Shown piece by piece: positions 22,880-31,028 of a DNA stretch of 64,000 nucleotides. Origin of the DNA: Euglena gracilis (taxonomy: Eukaryota > Euglenida > Euglenophyceae > Euglenales). Position 1 is the stretch's first letter, and each line of letters begins with the position of its first letter. The notes beneath the pieces were generated by a model, which ran no database searches, was not told the origin of the DNA, and was given only the letters and a program-made list of their open reading frames with translations. A program made the position numbers and the translations under genes. Location: contig CP154956.1 of the NCBI GenBank assembly GCA_039621445.1, forward strand, positions 42,556,437 through 42,620,436. The letters run 5' to 3'.

Positions 22880-24240
22880 CAATTGGGGGGGAGGTGGTAG
22901 ACTGGGGGGGGGGTCCTGGGTGGTCGGCCGACCACCCAACTGGTCGGCCGACTAGGCCTGGTCGGCAGCTAGTCGGCGAGACGGGGGGGGGGGGGGCAGT
23001 GGGTGGTCGGCGGATTAGTCGGCCGACCACCCACTCTAATGTAGTTACGGGCCAGTCTCGCCGACTTTTTATGAAGAAAATTGTATGCAAACTAGTCGGT
23101 GGCTAGTCGGTGGTCATAAAAATGGTCTGTGGCGGGTCCAAAACCACCCGGAAATGGTCCGGATGGGTCCAAATAAGTGCCTTACACCAACAGGAACACC
23201 CTCAGATGGAAATCTTTGGTCGGTGGGGGGTCGGTGGGCCCTTGATGGGGTCCGGAGGGGTAAAAAACCAATGACGAAACAGGGATTACATGAAAATCCT
23301 TTAGAAATGCAAGCATTCTGCATCACGACAGGCTGAAAACTCCCCCCTCCACCCCCATCCGAGCCTCAGATAACAAAATCCCTTCTGTGTTGGCATCATA
23401 CTCGGGGGCTAAGTCGTTTTGTGGCTCACTTTGGCATAGGCGGGGGGGGGGGGGGCGCTCTGCCCCCCGCACCCCCCCTCAAATAACAAAATCCCTTCTG
23501 TGTTGGCAACATACTGGGGAGGTCAGCACGACCCCCTCGCCACGCCATTTTACCCCCCCCCCCTTTTCAGACCCCCTCGCCACGCCATGTCAGCCGCGCC
23601 AAAGAAAATTTTCTTGGAAAACCCCCGCGCACCCCTCCCCCCCCCCCATCCGGGACCCCTCGCCACGCCAAAAACCCCCCTCCCCCCCCCCTAGCCAGAC
23701 GGCTCGCCACGGCGTGCCGACCCCCCACTCCAGGGTTAAGTCGTTTTTGTGGCTCACTTTGGCATAGGCGGGGGGGGGGGCTCCGCCCCCCCGCCCGCCC
23801 CCCCCCCAAATAACAAAATCCCTTCTATGTTGGCAATATACTTGGATGGCTACGTCCTTTTTGTGCAAAATTTGACTTATATTGACTTATATACAACGGG
23901 GAGAGGTGTTCTTTTGCCAAAAGTGGCCGAAAATGGACATTTTGCAAAATGGACATTTTACCCCCAGTTTTTTGCATATTCACCCCCAATTGGGGGGTTC
24001 TCTTTTTGACTGGTGTTGAGGTGATTTGGACAAAAGTTTTTTCTCAGGGGGGGGCTTAAAAGTCGGTGGGGTGGTCGGCCGCACAGTCGGCCGCCCCCCC
24101 CCTCCCCCCCCCCCCCCCGTCTCGCCGACTAGCTGCCGACCAGGCCTAGTCGGCCGACCAGCTGGGTGGTCGGCCGACTAGGCGCCCGACCCCCCAGGAC
24201 CCCCCCCCCAGTCTACCGTCTGGCACTCCCCCCCCTAGTC
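22880..24240. mobile_element. 1.36-kb element with ~170-bp terminal inverted repeats
   Basis: The left arm (22880-23050) contains GGTAGACTGGGGGGGGGG, GGTCGGCCGACCACCCAAC and GCAGCTAGTCGGCGAGACGG. The right arm (24065-24240) carries the same blocks in reverse complement and order. No transposase frame is visible inside. The interior holds three copies of a different short repeat and several CTCGCCACGCCA motifs. The left end sits inside a satellite boundary module. I could not define a target duplication. Confidence 0.75.
23340..23850. repeat. Three direct copies of a short unit plus CTCGCCACGCCA motifs
   Basis: TAACAAAATCCCTTCTGTGT followed by TGGCA and ATACT recurs at about 23370, 23486 and 23812 with small changes. 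Between them lie CCCCTCGCCACGCCATTTTA-type motifs at 23530, 23572, 23655 and 23703. No gene. Confidence 0.7.
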
Positions 24241-24320
24241 GCCGACCCCCTCGCCACGCCATTTACCCCCTCCCCCCCCCCTATTCGGACCCCCTCGCCA
24301 CGGCGTACCAACCCCCCGTG
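24241..24320. repeat. CTCGCCACGCCA motif pair
   Basis: GACCCCCTCGCCACGCCATT at 24244 and GACCCCCTCGCCACGGCGTA at 24290 continue a motif family also seen at 7390, 23530-23710, 28335-28480 and 29255. Confidence 0.7.
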
Positions 24321-24321
24321 A

Positions 24322-24620
24322 AAATTGCTCAGTCTTGCGTTAAGACCATCGCATTTGTTTTCGGCTTCAATGGTGGAAGGCTCGAAGCATGGAGCATCCA
24401 TCGGGACTTTGCCGAAGACCAACCCAGGTGACGCATTCATTTTGGAAAGTCCGGGCTTGGGTTTGATGACTGAGTGACTTCCTCCTCTACTTCAACCATC
24501 TCCGGCACCGGGGCAGTGATGGGAAACAGAACCTCTTCCGCATCAGCTTCCACTTGCTCATGGGTGAAAGAAATTTTGGGACAACCCCCCAAAGGTTCCC
24601 GGGCTGTTTTTAAACAAGTT
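24322..24620 (-). pseudogene. Acidic coding remnant of unknown family
   Basis: On the minus strand a frame from about 24620 reads PLGGCPKISFTHEQVEADAE then VEVEEEVTQSSNPSPDFPK and stops. The ATG overlapping that stop opens a second frame, MNASPGLVFGKVPMDAPCFE then STIEAENKCDGLNARLSNFH, ending in the C-run repeat. Both frames have protein-like composition, and the AATGAATG overlap suggests one reading frame split by a small indel. The first part is acidic and low in hydrophobic residues. I do not recognise it; it could be a gag-like or host fragment. Confidence 0.35.
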
Positions 24621-24707
24621 GTTTAAGTCTGCGTTTTAGGCGGGGAGCACACGGCTGGCCGACGGCTGGCCGACGGCGTGGCGGAAGCCGGGTCCTGTCG
24701 TTGAGCT

Positions 24708-24775
24708 TTTGGAGGCTAGGCACAGCGGGGGGGGGGGGGGGCTGGGGGGGGCGAGCGGCCGCGCGGGCGGCAGCG

Positions 24776-24812
<37 letters not shown>

Positions 24813-25182
24813 AGGGGGGTCTGAGGGCGGCCGCGCGGGCGGAACGCATCCTAAAATCGGTGATTTTCGGGTCCAAAAAGTGGTCATTTTTTGCCATTTT
24901 TGGGCCATTTTTGACCAAAAAAGTGCTTTTTTGGCCGCGCGCAGAGCGCGCGGCCCCCCAAATTTGCCATTTTGTGTCCGAAAATGGTCATTTTTGGTCA
25001 TTTTTGGGCCTCAAAAAATCGCGATTTTTTCACCAACATTTTTTTTCTTGGCTATGCTAGGCACAGTGGGGGGAGGGGGGGGTCCAGGGGGGGCGAGCGG
25101 CCGCGCGGGCGGCCGCGCGGGGGGAGGGGGGGGAGGGGGGGGGTCCCGGACCCCCCCGAGCGGCGCGCCTAGCCTCCTTTGT
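24708..25182. repeat. G-run element with GGAGGCTAGGC inverted ends
   Basis: GGAGGCTAGGCACAGCGGGG (24710) and its inverse GCGCGCCTAGCCTCC (25162-25176) bound two GAGCGGCCGCGCGGGCGG blocks with long G runs. Between them lies an AT-rich segment (24850-25040) with AAATTTGCCATTTTGTGTCC, homologous in inverse orientation to about 31990-32120. No coding frame. Flanking copies of CACACGGCTGGCCGACGG lie at about 24650 and 25867. Confidence 0.55.
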
Positions 25183-25184
25183 TG

Positions 25185-25500
25185 GGTTGCAAATGCCTAA
25201 TTTGGTGTGCCTGTTCCGAATTTTGGAAGGCAAATTCCTAATTTAATGTGCCAATTGTTAATTTTGAGGTGCAAATTCCTATTTTCATGTGTATATTCCT
25301 AATTTTGAGTGGCAAATGCCTAATTTTGGGTGTAAAGTGCTGATATTTTGAGTGGTAATCCCAAGTTTGGTGTGCCATGCCTTCTTTTGAGTGGTAAATT
25401 CCTAATTAGTGAAAATGTTCCTAATTTTGAGGGGATTTGGTGGGCCAATTCCTAACTTTGAGTGATTAATGCCTAATTTGGGGTGCAAAGCTCTACAAGA
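25185..25500. repeat. Degenerate ~35-bp minisatellite
   Basis: The word TTCCTAATTTTGAGTGGCAA and variants recurs about nine times with drift. Related AAATTAGGAATCACC words occur at 33010-33360 and 46470-46640. No gene. Confidence 0.6.
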
Positions 25501-26100
25501 GGGGTTGCTTTGGGCAATTTTTAGTCACTTGAAACTGTTCCACACAAAATTTCAGCCTTTTTCCGTCCATAACAGGTATTTTTTGTCAGTTCGTGGAAAA
25601 TGGACCACCAACTGAACAATTTTTAGTCATTTGAATAATTTGTTGGCAAAATTCCTTCACAATGACTATGGAATGACCCAAAAATTGGCTGAAATGGTCA
25701 AAATTGGTCAAAAAAGTCCCAAAATTGGCAAAATTGACAAAAATTGACGAAAAATGACTTCAAATGGGCAAAAATGCAGCCTCCACGAATGAGGAACGTG
25801 ACCTTGACAGGGGATTGGCGGCGAAATTGTTTTTTGCATTGTCGAGCTATGGCTCGGGTCATTTTCCTGTGAGTCACACGGCTGGCCGACGGCTGGCCGA
25901 CGGCGTGCTCCCCCGTGGCAACGCCGAGCAAGAAGCAAAAAATCGCTGTCATAAAAAATCGGCGTGCGGTTGAGAGGCCGGGTGGTCCTCAACGGGTGAG
26001 GCGGGTCGGGGGCACTCTACAACACGACAGAAGGCTAGGTTGCCTTGGAGCACAACGACAGGGAGTGGCGGACATCACGGCACACAACATGCTTTACACA
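25501..26100. other. AT-rich spacer
   Basis: CAAAATTGGCAAAATTGAC words and a CGGCTGGCCGACGGCTGGCC block near 25873. No gene recognised. Confidence 0.3.
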
Positions 26101-26572
26101 AAAAATAGCCATACTTTGGTGGCCGCCGCAAATCTTGGCAATGAAAATGATATGCAACACCTCTCCCTCGGTCGTTGTTTTGCGGAATGCCCGAGCGACG
26201 GCATTCACGTATGTATGAAAAGAGGTTGCCGAACGTTTCCCTGAAACGAACAAAGTTCCCGACTGCTGCTCACGTTGAGCCACATATTGTTCGATGACGC
26301 TCGCCTCATCGAACAACAGGCTGGGTTCCAGCTCCCATCCCGTCCAGGCAACAAAGAAAGCATCTAGCTCAGGAAAAGAGGCTTGCCGATGTTGACACAG
26401 TTTGGCGAACTCCAAACAGTTGGCAACAGCAGCAAGCTCTGCACCTACGGAGCCGGACTTTTTCTTTGTGTTGCTCTGTGCCAGCAAGGTGCCATGAAGG
26501 GGGTCAACCTTCGGCTTTTTGGCATCTTGCTGGTATACTGCGAGAGCAGCCAGGAACAGTTCCGTCCTAGGG
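26101..26572 (-). pseudogene. Tyrosine recombinase-like N-terminal fragment (YR3)
   Basis: On the minus strand an open frame runs from about 26572: RTELFLAALAVYQQDAKKPK, then LEFAKLCQHRQASFPELDAF, QYVAQREQQSG and TSFHTYVNAVARAFRKTTTE. It aligns along its length with the N-terminal part of the YR genes at 33553 and 34491 (compare DFAKVLDHRQIILPNLDEWF and TTLRTTVNTLASAYK). In tyrosine recombinases this is the helical core-binding domain. It breaks off before the catalytic domain, so it cannot be active. It is the only one of the three without an obvious frameshift. Confidence 0.6.
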
Positions 26573-26676
26573 GGGGGGGGGTGGCAAAAGACGATTCACA
26601 AAGTTTGCCGTGCGTTTCGCCATACTGGGAGGGCTGCGGAAAAAAGAAAAAAAAGAAAGAAAAAAAGGGGGGGTGA

Positions 26677-26806
26677 CACGTTTTCAATGAGGGCATTTGT
26701 GGCAATGACACGTTTTCCATTAAGGCATCTGTGGCAATGACACGTTTTCCATTAGGGCATCTGTGGCAATGACACGTTTTCCATTAAGGCATCTGTGTTC
26801 AGGCAC
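26677..26806. repeat. 32-bp minisatellite, four copies
   Basis: GACACGTTTTCCATTAAGGC followed by ATCTGTGGCAAT repeats with period 32 at 26677, 26709, 26741 and 26773 approximately. The reverse complement of two to three units lies at 32640-32725, next to an inverted copy of the same YR sequence. Confidence 0.85.
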
Positions 26807-27345
26807 GTTTTGAATCATGACCACGAATTTCAGGGAAGGCATTTGCGGGCTCTGAACACGTTTTTAAACAAATTGAGCCATCCCTGAATGGCTGACACGT
26901 TTTCAGGCTGAAATCTGGGCTCAGCCACAATTTGTGCAATGACACGTTTTGTTTCCATCTGCAAATTTTCATCGTTCCGATCCGGACGACAACTAATTTG
27001 CGGCCATCTTCATGAGTGCGCCTGAAAGTTTTTTTGGGTCCCACCCGAATTTCACAAATACGCGCTTTTGACCCCCAATTGCGTGAATCCATGACCACGA
27101 ATTTCAGGGAAGGCATTTGGCGGGCTCTTCCAACACGTTTTAAACAAATTGTGGCTGAGCCCAGGTCGGTCAAAACCGCCACGGACTCCTTCCGTGCCAT
27201 GAAATTGCGGGACCTTGTGCAAGCAGCGTTGAAAAAGAGCGCAAAATTTGGAAACTATTAGCTTGCACTGGGGACAATGCCATGTTCGGGACGCGTAGTC
27301 TTGTACGCTGAAGCCAACGTGTTGACTGTTGTTCTTGAGGTTGTG
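26800..27345 (-). pseudogene. Inverted, decayed copy of the YR2 catalytic-domain region
   Basis: The minus strand matches 34900-35265 in pieces. 27345-27160 carries the block around CATGGCATTGTCCCC and MARKESVAVLTD. 27020-26955 carries HEDGRKLVVVRIGTMKI. Between the two, about 130 bp replace the segment holding the catalytic arginine. It stops at the (TA)n tract on its right. Clearly dead. Confidence 0.7.
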
Positions 27346-27346
27346 G

Positions 27347-27347
<1 letters not shown>

Positions 27348-27389
<42 letters not shown>

Positions 27390-27396
27390 TATATAT

Positions 27397-27432
<36 letters not shown>
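27348..27432. repeat. (TA)n microsatellite
   Basis: About 40 TA units with two TAGATA interruptions. The TIR element at 27430 appears to have inserted in it. Confidence 0.95.
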
Positions 27433-27434
<2 letters not shown>

Positions 27435-27961
27435 CAAAAACTGCATCTTACTGGCAGTGGCTGAAAACTTCCCCCCCCCCCCTAGGGCCGCATTTTTCGG
27501 ACCATTTCAGGGGGGGGGAATTTTCGGACCCCTGGGAGCTTAAGCCCGGGCCGTGTCACAGAGAACCATGGAATCTGAACCTAAGATGGACATAGCACCT
27601 GTTGGTGCACGAAACTCAAATATGGCTGTTTGTTGAAGACCATTTTGCATTGGACAACAACATTTGTTTCATGATGGTTCACAAGGACAAAAAATCGCTA
27701 CCACGGCGTGTATAAAAATAAGAATTCCTTCCAAAAAGCCCTTGCCTTGCGCCTTTGTTGACTTTTTTGGAGGGGGGGACCGGGCTTTTTCAAGGGGGGG
27801 AAATTTTCGGACCCCTGGAAGCATAAGGTAGAACCGCCAAAATCTGGCCGATTTGAGGGGGGGGGAAATTTTCGGGGGGGGGGGGGAAGTTTTCAGCCAC
27901 TGCCAGTAGACGCAGACTTAGACAGGACGGAGTCTGCGTTTAAGACGCAGTTTTTGCTATA
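27430..27961. mobile_element. 532-bp TIR element ending in TATAGCAAAAACTGC
   Basis: The left end TATAGCAAAAACTGC...CTTA then CTGGCAGTGGCTGAAAAC (27430-27470) is mirrored at 27880-27961 by GTTTTCAGCCACTGCCAG and GCAGTTTTTGCTATA. The right arm carries an extra GACGCAGACTTAGACAGG segment missing on the left. The outermost bases are TA on both sides, so a TA target is possible but hidden in the TA repeat. No transposase frame. Related end sequences occur at 34311-34408, 37711-37808 and 32813-32850. Confidence 0.7.
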
Positions 27962-28484
27962 AAAACAGTTTTTTCCCCTATTTGTAGTGTTTTATTTTAA
28001 AAAAACACCCCTTTTTAAAACAAAAAAACCGTTTTAAACCGTTTTTTATTCATGAAAGTTTTTTTTTGCTTTGTTTTAAAACAAAAAAAACGGGAACCTT
28101 GCAACCCCCCACCTACCCCCCCCCCTTATTGTCCCACCGACCTCCCCCCGGGAGGCCTGACTGGACAATAAGGGAGGGGGACAATAAGACCTTACCAAAG
28201 GAATTTCATTGGCCGAGCCCAAAAAAAAACCCTATCGGCCGGGGCCGAGGGACAATGAGGGGGGGGGACAATAAGGGGGGGTATTTGCACCTTATGCAAA
28301 GGGGGGTCGGCACACCCCTCCCCCCCCCACCGACCCCCTCGCCACGCCGTTTTACCCCCCCTTTTCAGACCCCCTTGCCACGCCATGCCAGGCCCACCAG
28401 AGAAAATTTTCTTGGCAGACCCCCACGCACCCCTCCCCCCCCTCCGGGACCCCCTCGCCACGCCAACCCCCCCCCTAGCCGGAC
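27962..28484. other. Low-complexity stretch with CTCGCCACGCCA copies
   Basis: A/T tracts (27962-28095) are followed by GACAATAAGGGGGGG words with inverted partners (TTATTGTCCCACC, 28125) and CTCGCCACGCCA motifs at 28336, 28374 and 28452. No gene. Confidence 0.5.
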
Positions 28485-28892
28485 CATAGTGGGCATTTTT
28501 TTTGTTTTTTTTTAAAAAAACAAAACAACGTGTTTTTTTTAAAAAAAACACCAAAAAAACATCAAAAAACAAAAGGGAAATTTTATTGAGAAAACTCGTT
28601 ATGAAACACCCAAACCATACTTTGAATCCTACTCAGTTCAAAAAGTGCCAAAAATGGTCGAAAACATCCAAAAAAGCAAAAAAAAATGCAATTTTATGAC
28701 TTTTCCCTTTTTTTTACGGAGGTAGTTTTTGGCAAAACTGACCCAAAAGTTGCCAAAAATGACCGAAAATACACATTCAAAAAATTTTCTTTGCAAAACC
28801 TAGTGGGTGTATTTTTTTATAAAGAAAAACATTGTTGGAAATAAAAAAACAAAGAAAAACAACGTCAAAAAAAAACAGGCGTGCCCACTATG
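28485..28892. mobile_element. 408-bp TIR element (CATAGTGGGC ends), 8-bp target duplication
   Basis: CATAGTGGGC (28485) and GCCCACTATG (28883-28892) are flanked by AGCCGGAC on both sides (28477-28484, 28893-28900). It is the same family as 5921-6350 in opposite orientation. The two copies have different target duplications, which confirms independent insertion events. Confidence 0.9.
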
Positions 28893-28905
28893 AGCCGGAC
28901 CCAGG

Positions 28906-29244
28906 CAATTGCTTAAGCACTGACCGACCCCACCCCCCGGGGGGGGGGGTGGGTGACTGGTTTTTCCAGAGTGACTGACTGGTTTTTGGCCCGGACCCCC
29001 TCCCCCCCGGGGGGGGTCCCAGGAGTGGGCAAAAGTGGCTTGAGTGACCCCGGCGCCAAAGGCGCCGGAATTTTTTTGCGCCTAAAATGGCCTAAAGTGA
29101 CTGGAAAGTGGCCGTTTTTCTGAGTGGCCGACCCCCCCCGGGGGGGGGGTAGTGACTGGCTGGTTTTTTGAAAATGAGTGACTGACTGGTTTTTAAAAAA
29201 GTGGAGTGACCCCCCCTCCCCCCCGGGGGGTCGGTAAGCAATTG
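28906..29244. repeat. 339-bp palindromic repeat with CAATTGCTTA ends
   Basis: CAATTGCTTA (28906) and TAAGCAATTG (29235-29244) bound repeated GTGACTGACTGGTTTTT words, C/G-run pairs and a CGGCGCC-aaa-GGCGCCG hairpin. No frame and no clear target duplication. Confidence 0.55.
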
Positions 29245-29325
29245 TATGGCCGGACCCCTCGCCATGGCATGCCGACCCCCCAAAGCCTACAAACCCTTTT
29301 GGTCACTTTTTTTTTGCACTTTTTA

Positions 29326-29742
29326 TAATATAAACCCCCCCCCCAAATAATAAACCCCCCCGGTTTATTATTTGGACACCCGAAGTCGGGGTTCAGGGGG
29401 GGTGGTTATTATTTGGGGGGGGTTTATTATTTGGGAAAAAATTTCGAAGTCAAAATTCGACCCGAAAACCCCTCCACAGGCTCCAATGGTCACGTTTTAG
29501 GCATTTTTGGGCTTTTTTGAAAGTTGGGTGCTTTTTTGGCATATTTTCTGCACCAGTTTGAACCATTTTTGTGATTTTTTGCAACATTCCTGCTAAGTTT
29601 TGACTCTTTTTTTCTTTGCCCACACACCTGCCAGAGGGGGGGTTTATTATTTGGGCGGCCGAAGTCGGTCCAAAGGGGGGGGGTTTATTATTTGGGGGGG
29701 GTTTATTATTGAGGGGGGGTTTATTATTTGGGGGGGGTTATA
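29326..29742. repeat. TTTATTATTTGGGGGG repeat family, copy 1
   Basis: AATAATAAACCCCCC / GGGGGGTTTATTATTTGG words occur in both orientations around AAAATTTCGAAGTC and CGGCCGAAGTCGG. The same arrangement, with TATTATTT, recurs at 54690-55032 inside the coiled-coil gene region. Confidence 0.7.
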
Positions 29743-29890
29743 TAATATATAATATATATATATATATACCTATATATACATAGATATATAATATATATAC
29801 ATATATATACATATATATATACATATATCTACACACACATAAATATATACATATATCTGTATATATATGTATATATATGTATATATATAA
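29743..29890. repeat. Degenerate (TA)n/(TATACA)n tract
   Basis: TATATACATATATATA-type sequence throughout, joined directly to the retrotransposon fragment at 29891. Confidence 0.9.
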
Positions 29891-29998
29891 GATGCTGCCA
29901 AACACCGCATTACCTCATTTGTGCTTGATTGCTTCGGCGGCATGGGGCAGCAAGGTCATTCTCTGATGTCCACTCTCCGGGGGCGTTTGCCCCACGGC
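29891..29998 (+). pseudogene. Retrotransposon remnant A: RLE fragment
   Basis: Thirty-five codons read DAAKHRITSFVLDCFGGMGQ then QGHSLMSTLRGRLPH. This matches ...RLTAFVLDCFGGMGQEGRTL of the copy at 1875. It begins at the TA tract and ends in C runs, so only the second-half RLE core survives. It is recognisable only by comparison with 1875. Confidence 0.75.
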
Positions 29999-30300
29999 CC
30001 CCCCCCCCCCCCTCCCCCCCCCCCCCCCCGCGTTCCCCCAGCGTCCAAAAATTTAGCCGGCACATCTTTTCGCTAACCAAATAAAAATACACACCAATTT
30101 GAGTGATGTCAAAGAAAACGTGTGGGCCAGTTGGACCACAGTCTCCCCCACCCGTCCCACCGCATTCCTTTCCTCCTCTCGTCCCAAACCACTCCCTCCT
30201 GGAAACCGTGTCTCCGGTTTCACTCCCGAACCGGCGTCTGGGACGCCGGTTCGGGCGTGAAATTTCTGCGCCTAACCGGCGTCCCAGACGGCATGAAAAC
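29999..30300. repeat. C-run block and palindromic ACCGGCGTC repeats
   Basis: C runs at 30000-30030. From 30215 comes CGAACCGGCGTCTGGGACGC then CGGTTCGGGCGTGAAA, and a second partial unit to 30300. This is the first of several copies of a palindromic motif found to 41065. Confidence 0.7.
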
Positions 30301-30306
30301 GGCGTC

Positions 30307-30372
<66 letters not shown>
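30301..30372. repeat. (TA)n microsatellite
   Basis: An almost pure TA tract of about 34 units. The frames it opens on both strands are artefacts. Confidence 0.95.
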
Positions 30373-30373
<1 letters not shown>

Positions 30374-30706
30374 CCCAAAAGGAGAAAAGTGTGCGTTCTG
30401 TGGGGTGTTGATCTCCCAAAAAACCATCCTGTGTGAAAATGAACAAGGTGGTTTGTGACGCCTTTGCAGAGGGAGAAACCGTATTTTTGGTGGCCGCCTC
30501 AAATCCTTGCGACAAAAGTGGTAAGGCAAGCCACAGAAGTTGCTAGAAAACCAATGAAGGGTATCTCTGACCATCCGTCGCGGTTGCTTATATTTCCTAG
30601 TTTCCCATGACTTGCCGCACCCGCCGAGGACCCATGGAACCAGTTGTCGTGGTCAATGAATTCGCGTTTTTGTGCCCCGGAGAACAATGTTGACGACGTA
30701 TTTCAG

Positions 30707-30800
30707 GGCAGGCGCCGGGGTATGCGGCGTGGGGTATCGAGTTTGAAAAAGGTCAGTTTTTCAAACTCGATACCCCACGCCGCATACCCCGGCGCCTGCC
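30707..30800. repeat. Perfect 44-bp palindrome with 6-base loop
   Basis: The left arm 30707-30750 (GGCAGGCGCCGGGG...GAGTTTGAAAAA) and right arm 30757-30800 are exact reverse complements around GGTCAG. It would fold into a very stable cruciform or hairpin. Its last ten bases form the left flank of the 5.6-kb element that follows. A shorter related palindrome stands on the other side (36474-36524). Confidence 0.95.
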
Positions 30801-31028
30801 AGGGTTGACGTTTTTTTTTTTTAAAAAACATGTCTTTTTTTAAAAAAAAACTTTAATAAAAACATTTTTTTTGTAAAAGCAAAAATTGACCTTTTTTCTT
30901 GTAAAATCACCATTTTGTGAGGAAAGTTTTTCGCGTGTGTTTCGGGTCACAGGGCGGGGGGTCACGAGGGCACACCACACTTTCGGTGTCCAAATTTGGT
31001 CGGGTGTGGTTCGGGTCACGGGGCATTG

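Noticed and set aside
27277-30574. Frames rich in YIYIYI
   Set aside because: They are products of (TA)n microsatellites.
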